From Portulaca oleracea (taxonomy: Eukaryota > Streptophyta > Magnoliopsida > Caryophyllales > Portulacaceae), in the NCBI GenBank assembly GCA_029582165.1, contig CM055889.1:12592841-12656840 (forward strand): a DNA stretch of 64,000 nucleotides, in the 5' to 3' direction. The notes beneath the pieces are model-generated. The model saw only the letters and a program-made list of their open reading frames with translations. It searched no databases and was not told the DNA's origin. This document shows positions 48,570 through 60,800 of this stretch, piece by piece; position 1 is the first letter of the stretch; each line of letters opens with the position of its first letter. The translations under genes were made by a program, and so were the position numbers.

Positions 48570-49059
48570 CTACCTTGCCATGACCGCCTCCCGCTTTCGC
48601 TCCTCGTCCTCTGTTGCGACCTCCTCTACCTCTTCATCCATGGCAAGGATTTGCCAACGGATGCTAGAAAATTTCTCATCATCAAGACCCATCAAAAATT
48701 GATTTGTCTTTTCCTCTTCAGCATCTTCAACATAGTGATTTCCTACCTTGCATTTGCAGTTTCCACAAGTGCAATGATGGTGAATGACCACTACATCCAG
48801 CTCGTTCCATAGTCCCACTAGCTTTGCGTAATAATCGACCACAGACATGTCCTTTCCTTGCTTGCAGGTTGAGATCTTGGACTTGAGTTCATACTTCTTT
48901 GGTATGTCAGTTGCCCCATATCTTTTCTTCAAATTATCCCACATTTGCATCGCTATGTTAGCATAAGCGATTGAAGGACATATCTTTTCGTGGATGACGT
49001 TTAAGAACCAAGAACATATCGTGGAGTTAACCACCTCCCACGCAACCACTTCTGCTGGG
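48570..49059 (-). pseudogene. Copia B gag, part 2 (after the nested element)
   Basis: Sense frame reads PPAEVVAWEVVNSTICSW, IAMQMWDNLKKRYG, YELKSKISTCKQG and MSVVDYYAKLVGLWNELD, the UBN2/Retrotran_gag core, then FLMGLDDEKFSSIRWQIL. It continues directly from part 1 if the nested element and one copy of the duplicated 12 bp are ignored. Confidence 0.85.
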
Positions 49060-50559
49060 GGGGTTGGACTGTGCTCCAGGGAGCACATAGCATGGTGCGC
49101 CCAGGAGGTGTCCCTTTGCCCCAATCAGTTTTTCCTTTTTTTTTAACTTATGCAAATAATTATTTTATAATTTAATGGAACCTATCTATTATGATGAGTA
49201 AAGACCGAAGTTCTATTAAGGCTTTTTTTTAAAAATAATACTTCAATATATTTTGTAATGAGAATTGTTGTTATAGGTTATGAGTATTATAGTTCTGCTT
49301 GATGAGCATTATGATTTTATGTAATGAGCATTGTAGTGATAGGTAATGAGCATTGTAGTAATAGGTAATGAGCACTATGGTTTTATGTAATGAGCATTGT
49401 AGTTTTATATAATGAGCATTGTAGTAATAGGTAATGAGCATTGTAGTTCAGTCTGATGAGCATTATGGTTTCATGTAATGAGCATTGTCGTTATAGGTTA
49501 TGAGCATTGTAGTTCTGCTTTGATGATTATTATGGTTTCGTGTAATGAGCATTGTCGTTATAGGTTATGAACATTGTAATTCTGCTTGATGAGCATTGTA
49601 GTTATAGGTAATGAGCATTGTAGTAATAGGTAATGAGTACTATGGTTTTATGTAAAGAGCATTGTAGTTATAGGTAATGAGCATTGTAATAACAGGTAAT
49701 GAGCACTATGGTTTTATGTAATGAGCATTGTAGTTATAGGTAATGAGCATTGTAGTAATAGGTAATGAGCATTATGGTTCATGTAATGAGCATTGTCGTT
49801 ATAGGTTATGAGCATTGTAGTTTTGCTTGATGAGCATTGTAGTTATAGGTAATGAGCATTGTAGTAATAGGTAATGAGCATTGTAGTTCAGCTTGATGAG
49901 CATTATAGTTTTATGTAATGAGCATAATAGTTATAAGTCATGAGCATAGTAGTTGTATAGTATGAGCATTGGTGTAGAGGCTTATGAGTATAATAGTTAT
50001 GAGTTACGAGCATAGTAGTTGTACATTATGAGCATTGGTGTAGAAGTTTATGAGCATAATAGTTATAAGTTATGAGCATAGTAGTTGTACATTATGAGCA
50101 TTGGTGTAGAGGCCTATGAGCATTGACCTTGTAGGTTATGAGCATAATATTTATGATTTGGACTCAACTTCAATGTACATAACCCCCATAAAAAATGTTT
50201 GTAAAAATATATTACAATGCTTGTAAAAACTTTATAGCATTAGAACATACTAATAATAATAATATAAAATTTAAAAAGTCTAGTTCTATAACAATGCTCA
50301 TAGATTAAAATGCATATCAGATATTAAAAATAATTAATATTAAATACTCAATGTAAAAAAAATATTACAAAGAAAATAAAAAAAATACCATGAAAATTAT
50401 AAATAAATAAAATAATAATAAATAAAATAATTAATTAATATATTTAATTAGAAACTCAAAATAAACAACAAAGAAAACTTATTAAAAACAAGAAAAGAAA
50501 AAAAAAATTGTGACCGGGCGTACAATACATTGTGTACCCGGGCTCACAATGGTATTTGT
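49060..50559. mobile_element. 1.5-kb DNA element with a 22-bp minisatellite, nested in Copia B gag
   Basis: It interrupts the gag frame; acttctgctggg is present on both sides (49048-49059 and 50560-50571), a duplication of 9 to 12 bp. Imperfect inverted ends of about 40 bp can be paired: gtgctccagggagcacatag on the left against gtgagcccgggtacacaatg (reverse complement) on the right, followed by gcgccc/acgccc. Long duplication and TIRs suggest a Mutator-like origin. The interior is an array of 22-bp units followed by AT-rich DNA (50160-50510). No coding capacity. Confidence 0.75.
49256..50157 (+). repeat. 22-bp minisatellite, about 41 units
   Basis: The unit is close to gtaatgagcattgtagttatag. 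Nearly every unit keeps ATGAGCAT, while the second half alternates among a few variants (gtagttatag, gtagtaatag, atggttttat, ttctgctt), giving a higher-order pattern of about five units. From about 49960 a three-unit (66-bp) pattern takes over (ggtgtagagg, aatagttata, gtagttgtac). Counted by eye. Confidence 0.9.
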
Positions 50560-50571
50560 ACTTCTGCTGGG

Positions 50572-50793
50572 TCTGCTCCTTTAGCGACACTGGGTTCTAC
50601 GATTTTCCATTTATGAAACCCAGTTTGTTCTTGGATCGAAGGGCTGTGGTAACAGCCTTCTCCCACAAATCATAATTTTCGCCATTGAATATCACTGAAA
50701 TGATAATTGCTTCAGATCCATCTGAGGGATGGATGAAGTATGATGAGGTGTTATGGATCACAAACTTTTTAGCCATTCCTGGCTTTGATGCCA
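50572..50793 (-). pseudogene. Copia B gag, part 1, and leader
   Basis: Sense frame includes YFIHPSDGSEAIIISVIFNG, NYDLWEKAVTTALRSKNKLG and FINGK, the typical Copia gag N-terminus, then a one-base shift before VEPSVAKGADPAEV. The 5' edge next to the LTR holds the primer-binding site (about 50781-50793). Confidence 0.82.
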
Positions 50794-51058
50794 TGAAAAA
50801 TGAGAGCTTTTGATTTATGAGAATGTTGGCGTTTAATTTGCTTTGATTCTCATTAACCAACGACATGATTCACATGAATATAAATATAATAGGTTCTGCT
50901 TGATGAGCAAGAAACAAGACCATACAAAAGGAAATCTATACAACAAGATCACTCAAACAGTGGATCTTGATTACAGGATCTACAGAAAATTTGAAAGCAA
51001 ATTACCAAAATATTATAGTTTACAAAATTGATAGTGATATTCCATTAATATCTCAACA
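50794..51058 (-). repeat. Copia B 5' LTR
   Basis: Matches the 3' LTR with a short insertion (gattcacatg near 50868). The plus strand starts tgaaaaatgagag and ends atctcaaca. Confidence 0.82.
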
Positions 51059-51059
51059 C

Positions 51060-51344
51060 TAACCATTGTATGTTCTTGGACATCCAGTTATCACCTCTAT
51101 ATATTCAAAGAGCCGAAAGAGGTGACCTTTGTATGTTTCCATCAATTCAACAAAGCACTTTGTTTTCTTCCCAAGCACAAAGAATAATAGTGAGAATTTC
51201 GTCATAAAAATACCGGAGCATGCAAGACAATACATCTTCTAATAACATATGTAAAGTCTTCGCCTTTGCTCGCTCAAAAACTTGTCCAATTTTTTGTTTT
51301 ACATCCTGGTCTCAGATCCTCTTGAGCTTCCCATGGCCATGCAT
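51060..51344 (-). pseudogene. Unrecognised coding-like fragment beside Copia B
   Basis: On the minus strand from the ATG at 51344 a reading frame with two breaks contains KIGQVFERAKAKTLHMLLED, LRYFYDEILTIILCAWEENK and, in another frame, ELMETYKGHLFRLFEYIEVI. The composition is protein-like rather than low complexity. It runs up to the Copia LTR. I do not recognise the family. Confidence 0.3.
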
Positions 51345-51387
51345 GATCAATCTTTGTTACAGAACAATAATAACGTAGGAAAACCAG

Positions 51388-51600
51388 AGGAAAATAGGGG
51401 AGGAGAGAGATATTAAGTGAAAGAGACAGGAAGTGAATTTTAATTCAATTAAAAAAATTTCTTTTACTTTTCACTGTTATATCACAAGTGGATGTTGAAA
51501 AATGAGAACCGAGAACTGGGAATCAATTTGTAAAAATTTTGACCCTTTTATGAACGACAATTGATGAGGCACTCCTAAGTACTAAATCACCCTATAATTT
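51388..51600 (-). repeat. Right copy of the long-range inverted repeat flanking Copia B
   Basis: Inverted partner of 44573-44776 (aggggaggagagagatatt, tgggaatcaa, ttatgaacgacaattgat). Confidence 0.55.
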
Positions 51601-52505
51601 AATTGTTGGCAGGCAATTGTGTAAAGAATGATGACATTGCATTTGTCATCAAATGACTATTTATAATGATGTATTACAAATTATGATTAGTTGTCAATCA
51701 CAAGGGAGTTTATTAATGGTTGACATAGTCAATGATGAATACTAAGCTTTCTTATAGAATCAATCCCATCTATTAAACATGTTTATGTGCTTTTAGGTAT
51801 ATTTAAAAATTTATAGATAAAAATATAATTTTATACTGTTTATATATAGTTTAATTAGCTTACACCATTCAACTATGTCATTAATTTTAAATTTAGTATG
51901 TAATAATACAATTTATACACTAAGACAAAATATTTATAAGTATTAATTTTCTCCAAGATTCATATCATTTCAGAAAAAACACATCTATGAACCGGAGGGA
52001 GTATATATTTTAATAATTTATACATTAAATTAAAGTTAAATAACAACCACCTTTCTGAAAAAACACATCTGAATCCACTGAGTTTTTTTTTTAAAAAAAA
52101 AAACTTCTAAAATCTAAAACACGACAATTATAGCAAATACAAGGAATAAATGAGAACTAGGAATTCTATTAATCAGGTTGGGTACAAGTTCTGTCAATTT
52201 GGGTGTGATCATTCTAGTCAGTAAGGTTTGGGTAAATCAGGGTTTTTAGTTAAATCATTTTTGCATGGGATTAACTTGGAAACATTGGTTTAGTTTTAGA
52301 TAAGTTTTGTATTATGAAAATGAACAATTTTGATGAAAAATAAAATTAGAGAGTATTTAATTGGTCAAAAATCTTAGAAAAATTGATAAATCTTTCCAAG
52401 TTGACTAACTTTTTAATGTTTGATTGTATTTTAACTTTGAGAAATGTTTTTTTTTTTTTTACAGATGACGCATAATTTTTCATTTACACTTAGGAAAGAT
52501 TTCCC
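51601..52505. other. No gene; AT-rich intergenic DNA
   Basis: No supported frame. ccggagggagtat near 51993 is a single Stowaway-like end without a partner. Confidence 0.45.
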
Positions 52506-52667
52506 TTAGAGCGTTTGGTAGGAACCTCAGGGAAATTTTTCCCGGATAAAATTTCCCATAGGAAGTTTTTCATGGGAAAGATTTCCCTTAGGCCCCCCTG
52601 AGGAAAATTTTTCCTAGGAAAATGAAGAAAGTGGTGGGCTTACCGTGAAATTTTCCCAAGGTCAAAC
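52506..52667. mobile_element. Truncated copy of the Tourist-like MITE
   Basis: gagcgtttggtaggaacctc, atttttcccgg and cttaggcccccctgagg match the left two-thirds of the element at 58229-58485. The right end is missing, replaced by the next MITE remnant. Confidence 0.7.
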
Positions 52668-52746
52668 CACCAGAATACAAATTTAAAGTAGGGATTATTG
52701 CCATCCAATTTGCAAAAGTAGGGATTATTAGAATCCAATTTCCCTA
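52668..52746. mobile_element. Right-end remnant of a (TA)n-embedded MITE
   Basis: accaccagaatacaa, then aaagtagggattatt twice, then agaatccaatttccc, followed by (TA)n: the same terminus as at 7068, 23533 and 54455. Confidence 0.65.
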
Positions 52747-52765
52747 TATATATATATATATATAA

Positions 52766-53815
<1,050 letters not shown>

Positions 53816-53989
53816 GCCCTGGAAAAATTTTGTTTGACCCTAATATCCGAATTTGTCTAATCTGAAAAAAGTTGGGTTCGGCTCTGTCTGAAATTTACCA
53901 AATTCATCTGAATTTTGAAATTGACTGAATATTCGGACACAATACGTCTTTTTTCTACTATCCAAAATTGATTTTGACCCAGATTTATT

Positions 53990-54400
53990 TCTGTCCAAAT
54001 TGTCAAAAATGAAAAATTCGGGTCAGGACATCAATTTCTTATCAAAATTTTGACATTGATCGACTCGAGTTCGACCCAAACCCGAGTTTTTATCAGCGCT
54101 AGTATGTATGTATGTATGTATGTATGTATGTATGTATGTATGTATGTATGTATGTATGTATGCATGCATTGTCAGACTAGAAAAATTGGGTCTGGACATC
54201 GATTTCTCGTCTGAATTTTGGCCTTGACCGACCCGAGTTAGACCCCAACCCAAATTTTTGTCAGCGCTAGTTTGTATATATGTATGTATATGTGTGTATG
54301 TGTGTTTGTATCAGACCCAAAGAAATCGTGTATTGACATCAATTTCTCATTTAAATTTTGACATTGACCGATTCGAGTTTGAATTTTTTGCCAACCCTAG
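53990..54400. repeat. Three diverged tandem units separated by TATG-rich microsatellites
   Basis: The phrase ggacatcaatttctnnnn...ttgacnttgaccgac...gtcagcgctag (schematic) occurs at about 54025-54100, 54190-54270 and 54335-54400. A (TATG)n run of about 15 units lies at 54102-54162. Related text at 53870-54000 may be a fourth, older unit. Confidence 0.65.
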
Positions 54401-54418
54401 CTTGTATGTTTGTATGTT

Positions 54419-54454
<36 letters not shown>

Positions 54455-54456
<2 letters not shown>

Positions 54457-54980
54457 GGAAAATTGAATTTTAATAATTCCATCTTTCACCAATTGAACAA
54501 TAGTGGACCATACTTTCACTTTGTATTCTGGTGGTCCAAAAAAAAATAATATTGGATTGTAGTGGGATATTTTCGAGAGAATCATAGATTTTGTGTTGCA
54601 TTTGCTTAAAAACTTAGTATAACACTTTACAATTATTTTTAATGAATTTACAGCGTCTCTCCCAAATTTTTTTCATTTTTTTACTATTTTTTACGATTTT
54701 TTCACTTTTATAATTTTTAAAAAATCATAATAATTATTCAGAGTCTCAAAAAAATAATTTAAAAAATGTTTTAGAAACAACAATTCATTAACTTTCTAGG
54801 GGCAGGAACGGAAAAAAAAACAAAAACAATATAGTGTAGGAATGAAAAAAATAAGAAGAACGTGGAGATGGATTTGGTACCACTACAATCCAATTTTATT
54901 TTTTTTTTTTGGACCACCAGAATACAAAGTGAAAGTACGGTCCGCCATTGTCCAATTGGTGAAAGTAGGGATTATTAGGA

Positions 54981-54982
<2 letters not shown>
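54455..54982. mobile_element. (TA)n-embedded inverted-repeat MITE, copy 2
   Basis: Full-length copy of the element at 7068-7580 in reverse orientation, sharing termini, the interior phrases ttctaggggcaggaacg and gagagaatcatagattttgt, and the about 100-bp TIRs. It is flanked by TA tracts on both sides. Confidence 0.85.

Positions 54983-55040
<58 letters not shown>
54983..55040. repeat. (TA)n microsatellite
   Basis: About 28 TA units separating the MITE on the left from the fold-back element on the right. Confidence 0.9.
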
Positions 55041-55043
<3 letters not shown>

Positions 55044-55755
55044 AATTGATATAATGAGAAGAATGATTTTGTGAGAAGAAAAACATAGCAAATCATAACC
55101 ATTGGTTCCAAGATCAAGGGTGGATATTAATCTTGCTTTTTTTTTTTTTGGTTGGGAAAATGTGACTAATAAATGCTGCAACCTTTTTTTTTTTTGTTGG
55201 CTGGGAAAAAGAGAACATTTAATGTAGTGTGATTTCCAATGACATGCTAATTAATTCGCACCTCTAAAAAACTCAGATTGAACATCAACTATACCCAGAA
55301 TGAACATCAACTATACCCAGAATGAACATCAACTTTACAATAAATGAACGTTAACCATACCATAAATGAACACTACATATACCCAGAATGAACATCAACT
55401 ATACCATAAACGAACGTATAGTATAGTGACGTTCGTTTATGGTATAGTTGATGTTCATTCTGGGTATATGTGGTGTTCATTTATGGTAAAGTTGATGTTC
55501 ATTCTGGGTAAAGTTGATGTCCTGCGAATTAATTAGCATGTCATTGGAAATCACACTACATTAATTGCTCTCTTTTTCACAGCCAACAAAAAAAAAGAAA
55601 GAAAAAGGTTGTAGCATTTATTATTCACATTTTTCCAACAAAAAATAAAAAAGAAAAAAGTAAGATTAATACCCACCCTTGATCTTGGAACCAATTGTTA
55701 TGATTTGCTATGCTTTTCTTCTCACAAAATCTTTCTTCTCATTATATCAATTCCC
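55041..55755. mobile_element. Fold-back element, 715 bp, nearly complete palindrome
   Basis: Ends gggaattgatataatgagaa and ttctcattatatcaattccc are inverted copies, and pairing continues almost to the centre near 55418 (cgaacgtatag/cgttcg). The inner part of each arm (55270-55415 and 55425-55515) is an array of 22-bp units close to aatgaacatcaactataccc, in opposite orientations. Poly-T and poly-A runs interrupt the arms. Flanked by (TA)n on both sides (right tract 55756-55773). Non-coding. Confidence 0.85.
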
Positions 55756-55773
55756 ATATATATATATATATAT

Positions 55774-56292
55774 GCGCGCGCTTGCGTGTATGTGTATGGG
55801 TGGTTAGAGAGAGACATATTTCCTATTATGAATTGAAGTATAGTGTAGTTAATTTCAAAAAAAATAAAAAAAATATTCCTTATCATTTATAATGATATGT
55901 TATATATTATTATTAAACTTGCAGTGAAGTTATTTCTATAAAAGTATAATCTCAAAATATCTTCCCAAATTTAATGATAGATTATTATGAGTATTGAATA
56001 TCATTACAAAAGGTAAAATTGATATATATTTTTTTACATTAAGTATATATAAGTTAAAATGATATATAAATTGGAGCAAAGGAATACTAATTTAGCAATG
56101 ATGAGTGAGTTGTAAAAAAGTATAGGATATTTACTATGTCCCAAAATATTTATCACAATAACTAATTTTTCTATTTTTATTTGTTTGTCACTTTTACAAT
56201 TTCAACGATTATAATTCTATTTTGCCCCTAACTAATAAATTTAATAATCACTTTTTACAATCCAAATTACTATTATATCAACAAATATAGGG
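55774..56292. other. No gene; AT-rich intergenic DNA
   Basis: A gcgcgc/tgtatgtg patch follows the TA tract. tactatgtcccaaaatattt at about 56130 resembles a Stowaway-type end without a partner. Confidence 0.4.
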
Positions 56293-56297
56293 GTAAC

Positions 56298-56906
56298 TGT
56301 TGGGTTAATGGCTCAATTCTCTTAGACTCATTATTTGGCAAGTTTCCTAAACCTATTTAAACTCCAAGTTATTGGTTGCTATTAGGAAATTATTTTATTT
56401 CCTAATGATATATAGGTTAGTTTCCTAATTGTAATAGCATTCTGGCTAAAACCTAATTGTATTTGGAGTGGAAATCAGTCCAGATCTAGAGGAGGTTTAC
56501 CCCTATAAATAGAAGTCTTTATTCACCTTGTAATGATGTGGCAGCAGCGGCAGACGTAGCCGATGTGAGAGCCTTCAAAACTCCCCGTGAGGGAGGTACG
56601 GTGTTATTTCCACATCTTTACCCTACTCATCCCTAGATTGTGAGAATGTATGAGAGATTAAATTTTACCTCTTGTAATATCTCCTTTTCTACTAGTGGAT
56701 ACTGATTGCTGCCCGTGGTTTTTTCCCGATTTGGGTTTCCACGTAAAAATACTGTCTCACCCATATATCTTTGTTCTTGCCTCTCTATTATTATCTTCGA
56801 TTCCATAATCATCTTATATTTCCTTCCGCTAGCTGCATATATTGCTCTATTTTACACCCTAATAACTGACTAAGAACTAGCAACACATCTGAATCTGATC
56901 CTAACA
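56298..56906 (+). mobile_element. Solo LTR (Copia-like), 609 bp
   Basis: Starts TGTTGGGTT, ends ATCCTAACA, and is flanked by the perfect 5-bp duplication GTAAC (56293-56297, 56907-56911). It contains ctataaatag followed by a leader-like region and the block cccgatttgggtttccacgt shared, inverted, with copies at 20895 and 63077. It lies about 1 kb upstream of the XIP gene in the same orientation, so it could act as an extra promoter. Confidence 0.88.
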
Positions 56907-56911
56907 GTAAC

Positions 56912-57770
56912 TTAGGTAAGATTCAAAATTTTCACCTCAATTTCAAGATGTATTGGTTTTCCCAAGTCAATTGGATGACAAAGAAATTGTGAAAGAAATA
57001 CTTGATATTTAGCACTAATTAATACCCCTTTTGCTCGATAATTATGCATTTAGGCCCTGTTCTTTTCTGCGGCTGGCAAACTGCGGTAGGCTACAGCCTA
57101 ACCCACCACAAAATATCATTCTACCACAATTCAACACAACCCACCACAAATTACTTTTTCAAATTTATTATATATCTTTAATATAAATTTTCAATCAATA
57201 CATTTTCAACTCACTTTTTCCAATTAATTTTTCACAATTACCAATACAATATTTATATATATATACACACACAAAAAAACCCACCACAATATATCAATAA
57301 CCCGCCATAATTACACCACAACCCGCCACAATTTCAGCACATCATACCACGCCATACCACATTATATCACATGCCATACCACATTATATCACATAAAAGA
57401 ACATTATATTATTTATGCGGATAACTTAGGGAGATGCCTTGATAGAAGGGTCCCCTAAGTATTGGTGTTCATTGGTTTACCCGTGAAAAAAAAAATATCA
57501 CATAAAATAACAGAGCTTTAATGTATTTGTCACTCCAATCATACTACTTAACACCAGTCAACACTCATAACAATAAGTCATGTCCTTAGAATTTGAAAAG
57601 TAAGAACTCGCTCCACGAAGACATCGTAGGAGTATTGCCATCTCCTGTGAGAATTTTCAACTTTTTAAGAAAGTGGGGCACATTTTAGTTCCTAAGAAAT
57701 GCTAGCTAGGTAGCCACTTATTTATCTTTTCTTTTCCTTTTTTCTTTTTAATAAGGCAGCCACTGGATCC
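56912..57770. other. No gene; repetitive DNA upstream of the XIP gene
   Basis: From ccctgttcttttctgcggct (57055) to aaaagaacat (57405) the sequence is rich in repeated accacaa/accacgccata phrases and may be a small MITE whose ends (gttctttt/aaaagaac) pair. No target duplication could be set. Confidence 0.4.
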
Positions 57771-57778
57771 TATATATA
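57771..57778 (+). promoter_or_regulatory. Candidate TATA box of the XIP aquaporin gene
   Basis: tatatata about 100 bp upstream of the ATG at 57879; a leader of about 70 nt would follow. Confidence 0.5.
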
Positions 57779-57878
57779 CATATTCAAGTCTCCCATGGAC
57801 TTGGAAATCATAGCAAGTATAGACAACATAACTCATCATTGTTCATAGGTGAGGTAGAGGGACCAGCAGTGTTGAATA

Positions 57879-60800
57879 ATGGCAGAAAGTGTTGTTGTCA
57901 TAGGAGATCGTGACAATGGAGATAAACTTGGCGATGGCAACAAGAAAATGCCTCCCAAATTTCACAGTCATCATTCACTTGCCTTCCATGAAATTCTCTC
58001 TTTAGAGGTTCGTTTTTCTTATCATTTCTTCATTTTTGTTAGTTGGTGCTCGTCCGATCATTAGGAACGAGGCTAGGCCGTAATGTGAAAGGGGCCAACT
58101 AATATGGTCCAACAGACAAAGGCGTTCAAATATTGAAATCCATATTCAAAGGTGAATGATTAAAAATAATCCAAACTGACTTTATGGCTGAAAATATGTC
58201 AAACTTTTAACTTATTTATGCTGACTAAGAGAGCGTTTGGTAGAAACCCCAGGGAACTTTTTCCCGGGGAAAATTTTCCATGGGAAGTCTTCCATGGGAA
58301 AAATTTCCCCGGGAAAAATTTCCCTTAGGCCCCCCTAAGGGAAATTTTCCCTAGGAAATTGTATGAAATGGTGGGCCCGCCGTAAAAAATTTCCCATAGT
58401 CAACCTATTTCCAAACATGGGAAAATTAAGTCAACCCAGGAAAATTGACCATTTCCCCGGGGTTTTTGACCAACCAAACGCACCCTAAACCAGAAATAAA
58501 TTTCTGTGTCGTAAAATTGACTTGGTACTCTTAAAAAATTCAAAGATGCAGCGGGTTAATATCTGGTTCAGTCTATTTATATTATTTTTCAGTCAAGTCC
58601 GAAATTTTCAAGGGCGCCAAGTCAGCTTTGTGACGTTGGAATTTCATTCTGGTTTAGTCAGAGTAAATAGGTTAAAAGTTTGACATATTTTCGACCAAAA
58701 AGTCAGTTTGAATTATTTTTCAGTCATTTACCTTTGGTTTCAAATTATTTTGAGCGAAAAACCTTAATATATATTCCTTTCAAATATAGAGGCCATGGCT
58801 ATCGCTTGTCAAAGTTTAACTTCGTCCCTGCATACCACAGCTAATGGTACCAAAATCACAAGGGATGTCTCTCACATACTACCTCCTTAATTAGTGCATG
58901 TTGGCTGCTATCGAAGAGATAGTAACCTACTTTTCATAACATTTTCATTCAAAAAAAAATTTTTTTTTTGCTTTTTTAGGAAACCTTCTTATTAAGATTT
59001 ATTTATTGGTAGAATCAAATAATGAATTCTTAGCTTACATGGTACCACTTGCGATGTAATATGTCACACAGAGATTGATTTTCAATGGCCACATATTCTA
59101 CTATCTTTCATGAAAATAAGATGTGTTGCACAGCATGGCCCTAAAGGCCATAATTTCCCCTTGCCACTAGTTGACCCAATGGAATCTCTCTGAGAAAACA
59201 TGCATGTGCATTAACAAATTTAATGACTTGGATACTCGAATTTTTTCAACCTAAAAAATGGTACTTCCACAAATTTTTCATTGGAATTTTAACATTGACT
59301 GGTTTGACTAAATACCATGATAACTATCTTGACTCAAGATGGTTTTTAACCATCTTGCATTAGTCATATTTCACATTTTTGTAACTTTTATTAATAGTTT
59401 CTTTAATAATTATATAAAGTTATCAATTATAATAATATAATACTTATTAGCTAGGTCAAAAAATATAATAATAGTCTAATTTTATCAATCATAGTAGAAA
59501 ATGCACATTTTAGACATAGTTTTATATTTATGAAATAAATATAAACAAATAATTATTTTTAAATTATTTATAAGTTGTAGTAACCCTAAAAATAATGAAA
59601 CATATATTTAGAATGATTTAAATACACTTACATTTAACTTTATTGGTGATTTAGAAAAAATGCAAGATGGTTAAGCGTCAAGATGTTTATCATTTTTGTA
59701 TTTGGATATGATATTTCTTGTTTTTTTATTATCCAAACACGATTCTAACACGAATATAGATGCGTTCGAATTGTCCGACTTGAAATGACAAAAAAAAAGA
59801 GTACCAAACATAAATTTTTGTTTGAATTTTAATAATGACCAATTTATTTAGACAACCCAAATTTAGTCCGAGCTCGAATTTTTACGACTGCTAGTTTAAT
59901 GGATTACCCTTTAATTAACATGACAAGTTTTGCTTTTCACATTAACGTGCAAGGATGTAAAAAGATAATTTATGAATAAAAGCAAAGTTGTGAAATTAAT
60001 TTCGTTAAAAAAAAACTTAAACACCCGTTTATAATGGAGTTCTAAATATGTTTTTAATTTGAACAATTTCAAATCTATGAAAAAATTTATTTTAATTTAA
60101 AATTAGAAAAATAATTAGATTAAGAAAAAAAGGGAAAGAAGAGAGAATTAGAACACTGCTGAGAAAAAATAATTTTCTACTTAAATGCACAACACTGAGA
60201 AAAAATAATTTTTAAAACTGCAAAAATATAATTAAAAAAATCTAGCTAATTTATCCTTCTTTTTTAAGTAGAAACGAATTTTGTCAGCAATTCAATGGAC
60301 TCATCTATGCATGTTTTGCTAATTCAAATTTTTAAAGAAATAATTTGAATCAGTTTTCAATTTTAAATGTTAATGTTTGCCTTTGTATGTACTTAGCTTG
60401 ATCTAGTGATGAACCCCTCTATTTTAATGTAGTTGATAATTTTATCCTTGTAACCTAAATTATGTTAAGGTTAAAATAGGCAAAGCAAAAGTTATACTAC
60501 CTCCGTCCCATAATAGTTGTCACTTTAACTAGCTTTTTTTGTCTCATAATATTTGTTACTTTATAATTCCAATGCAACTTTTTCCAACTAACTACTTTTT
60601 TTTTAAATTACTGTAGTTTTCTCATACAAAGATAGAAAAAGCAAAGAGAGAAAGATATCAATACAATTCAATACTAATATTTCACAACTTTTCATACAAC
60701 CTAACAATTGACAAACTCATTTTATTGATTTTCTAAATTTTGGCCAAATGGAATCCAACCTAAATAACCCAAGTTTTACCAAATTGAAAATTTGGTCAAA

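Larger units (their letters stand above)
44889..51058 (-). mobile_element. Ty1/Copia LTR retrotransposon B, minus strand
   Basis: LTRs at 44889-45145 (3') and 50794-51058 (5') share more than 90 percent of positions by eye. On the sense strand both begin TGTTGA and end near TTTTTCA; a PBS-like TGGCATCAAAGCC follows the 5' LTR and the purine tract CTTGAGGGGGAG precedes the 3' LTR. Between them lie gag, protease, integrase, RT and RNase H in Copia order. Without the nested 1.5-kb element it is about 4.7 kb. Flanking 5-mers (agagc, ctaac) do not match, so the flanks have changed since insertion. All frames are broken. Confidence 0.88.

Noticed and set aside
49256..50157. Regular 22-bp repeats resembling a CRISPR-like array
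   Set aside because: Units are contiguous and degenerate without unique spacers, lie in a plant transposon, and have no associated genes.
57055..57410. Possible MITE with gttctttt/aaaagaac ends
   Set aside because: Ends are short and no target duplication could be found; kept only as repetitive DNA.
60497..60527. Stowaway-type end (ctacctccgtcccataatag)
   Set aside because: Only one end is recognisable; no matching right end within about 1 kb.
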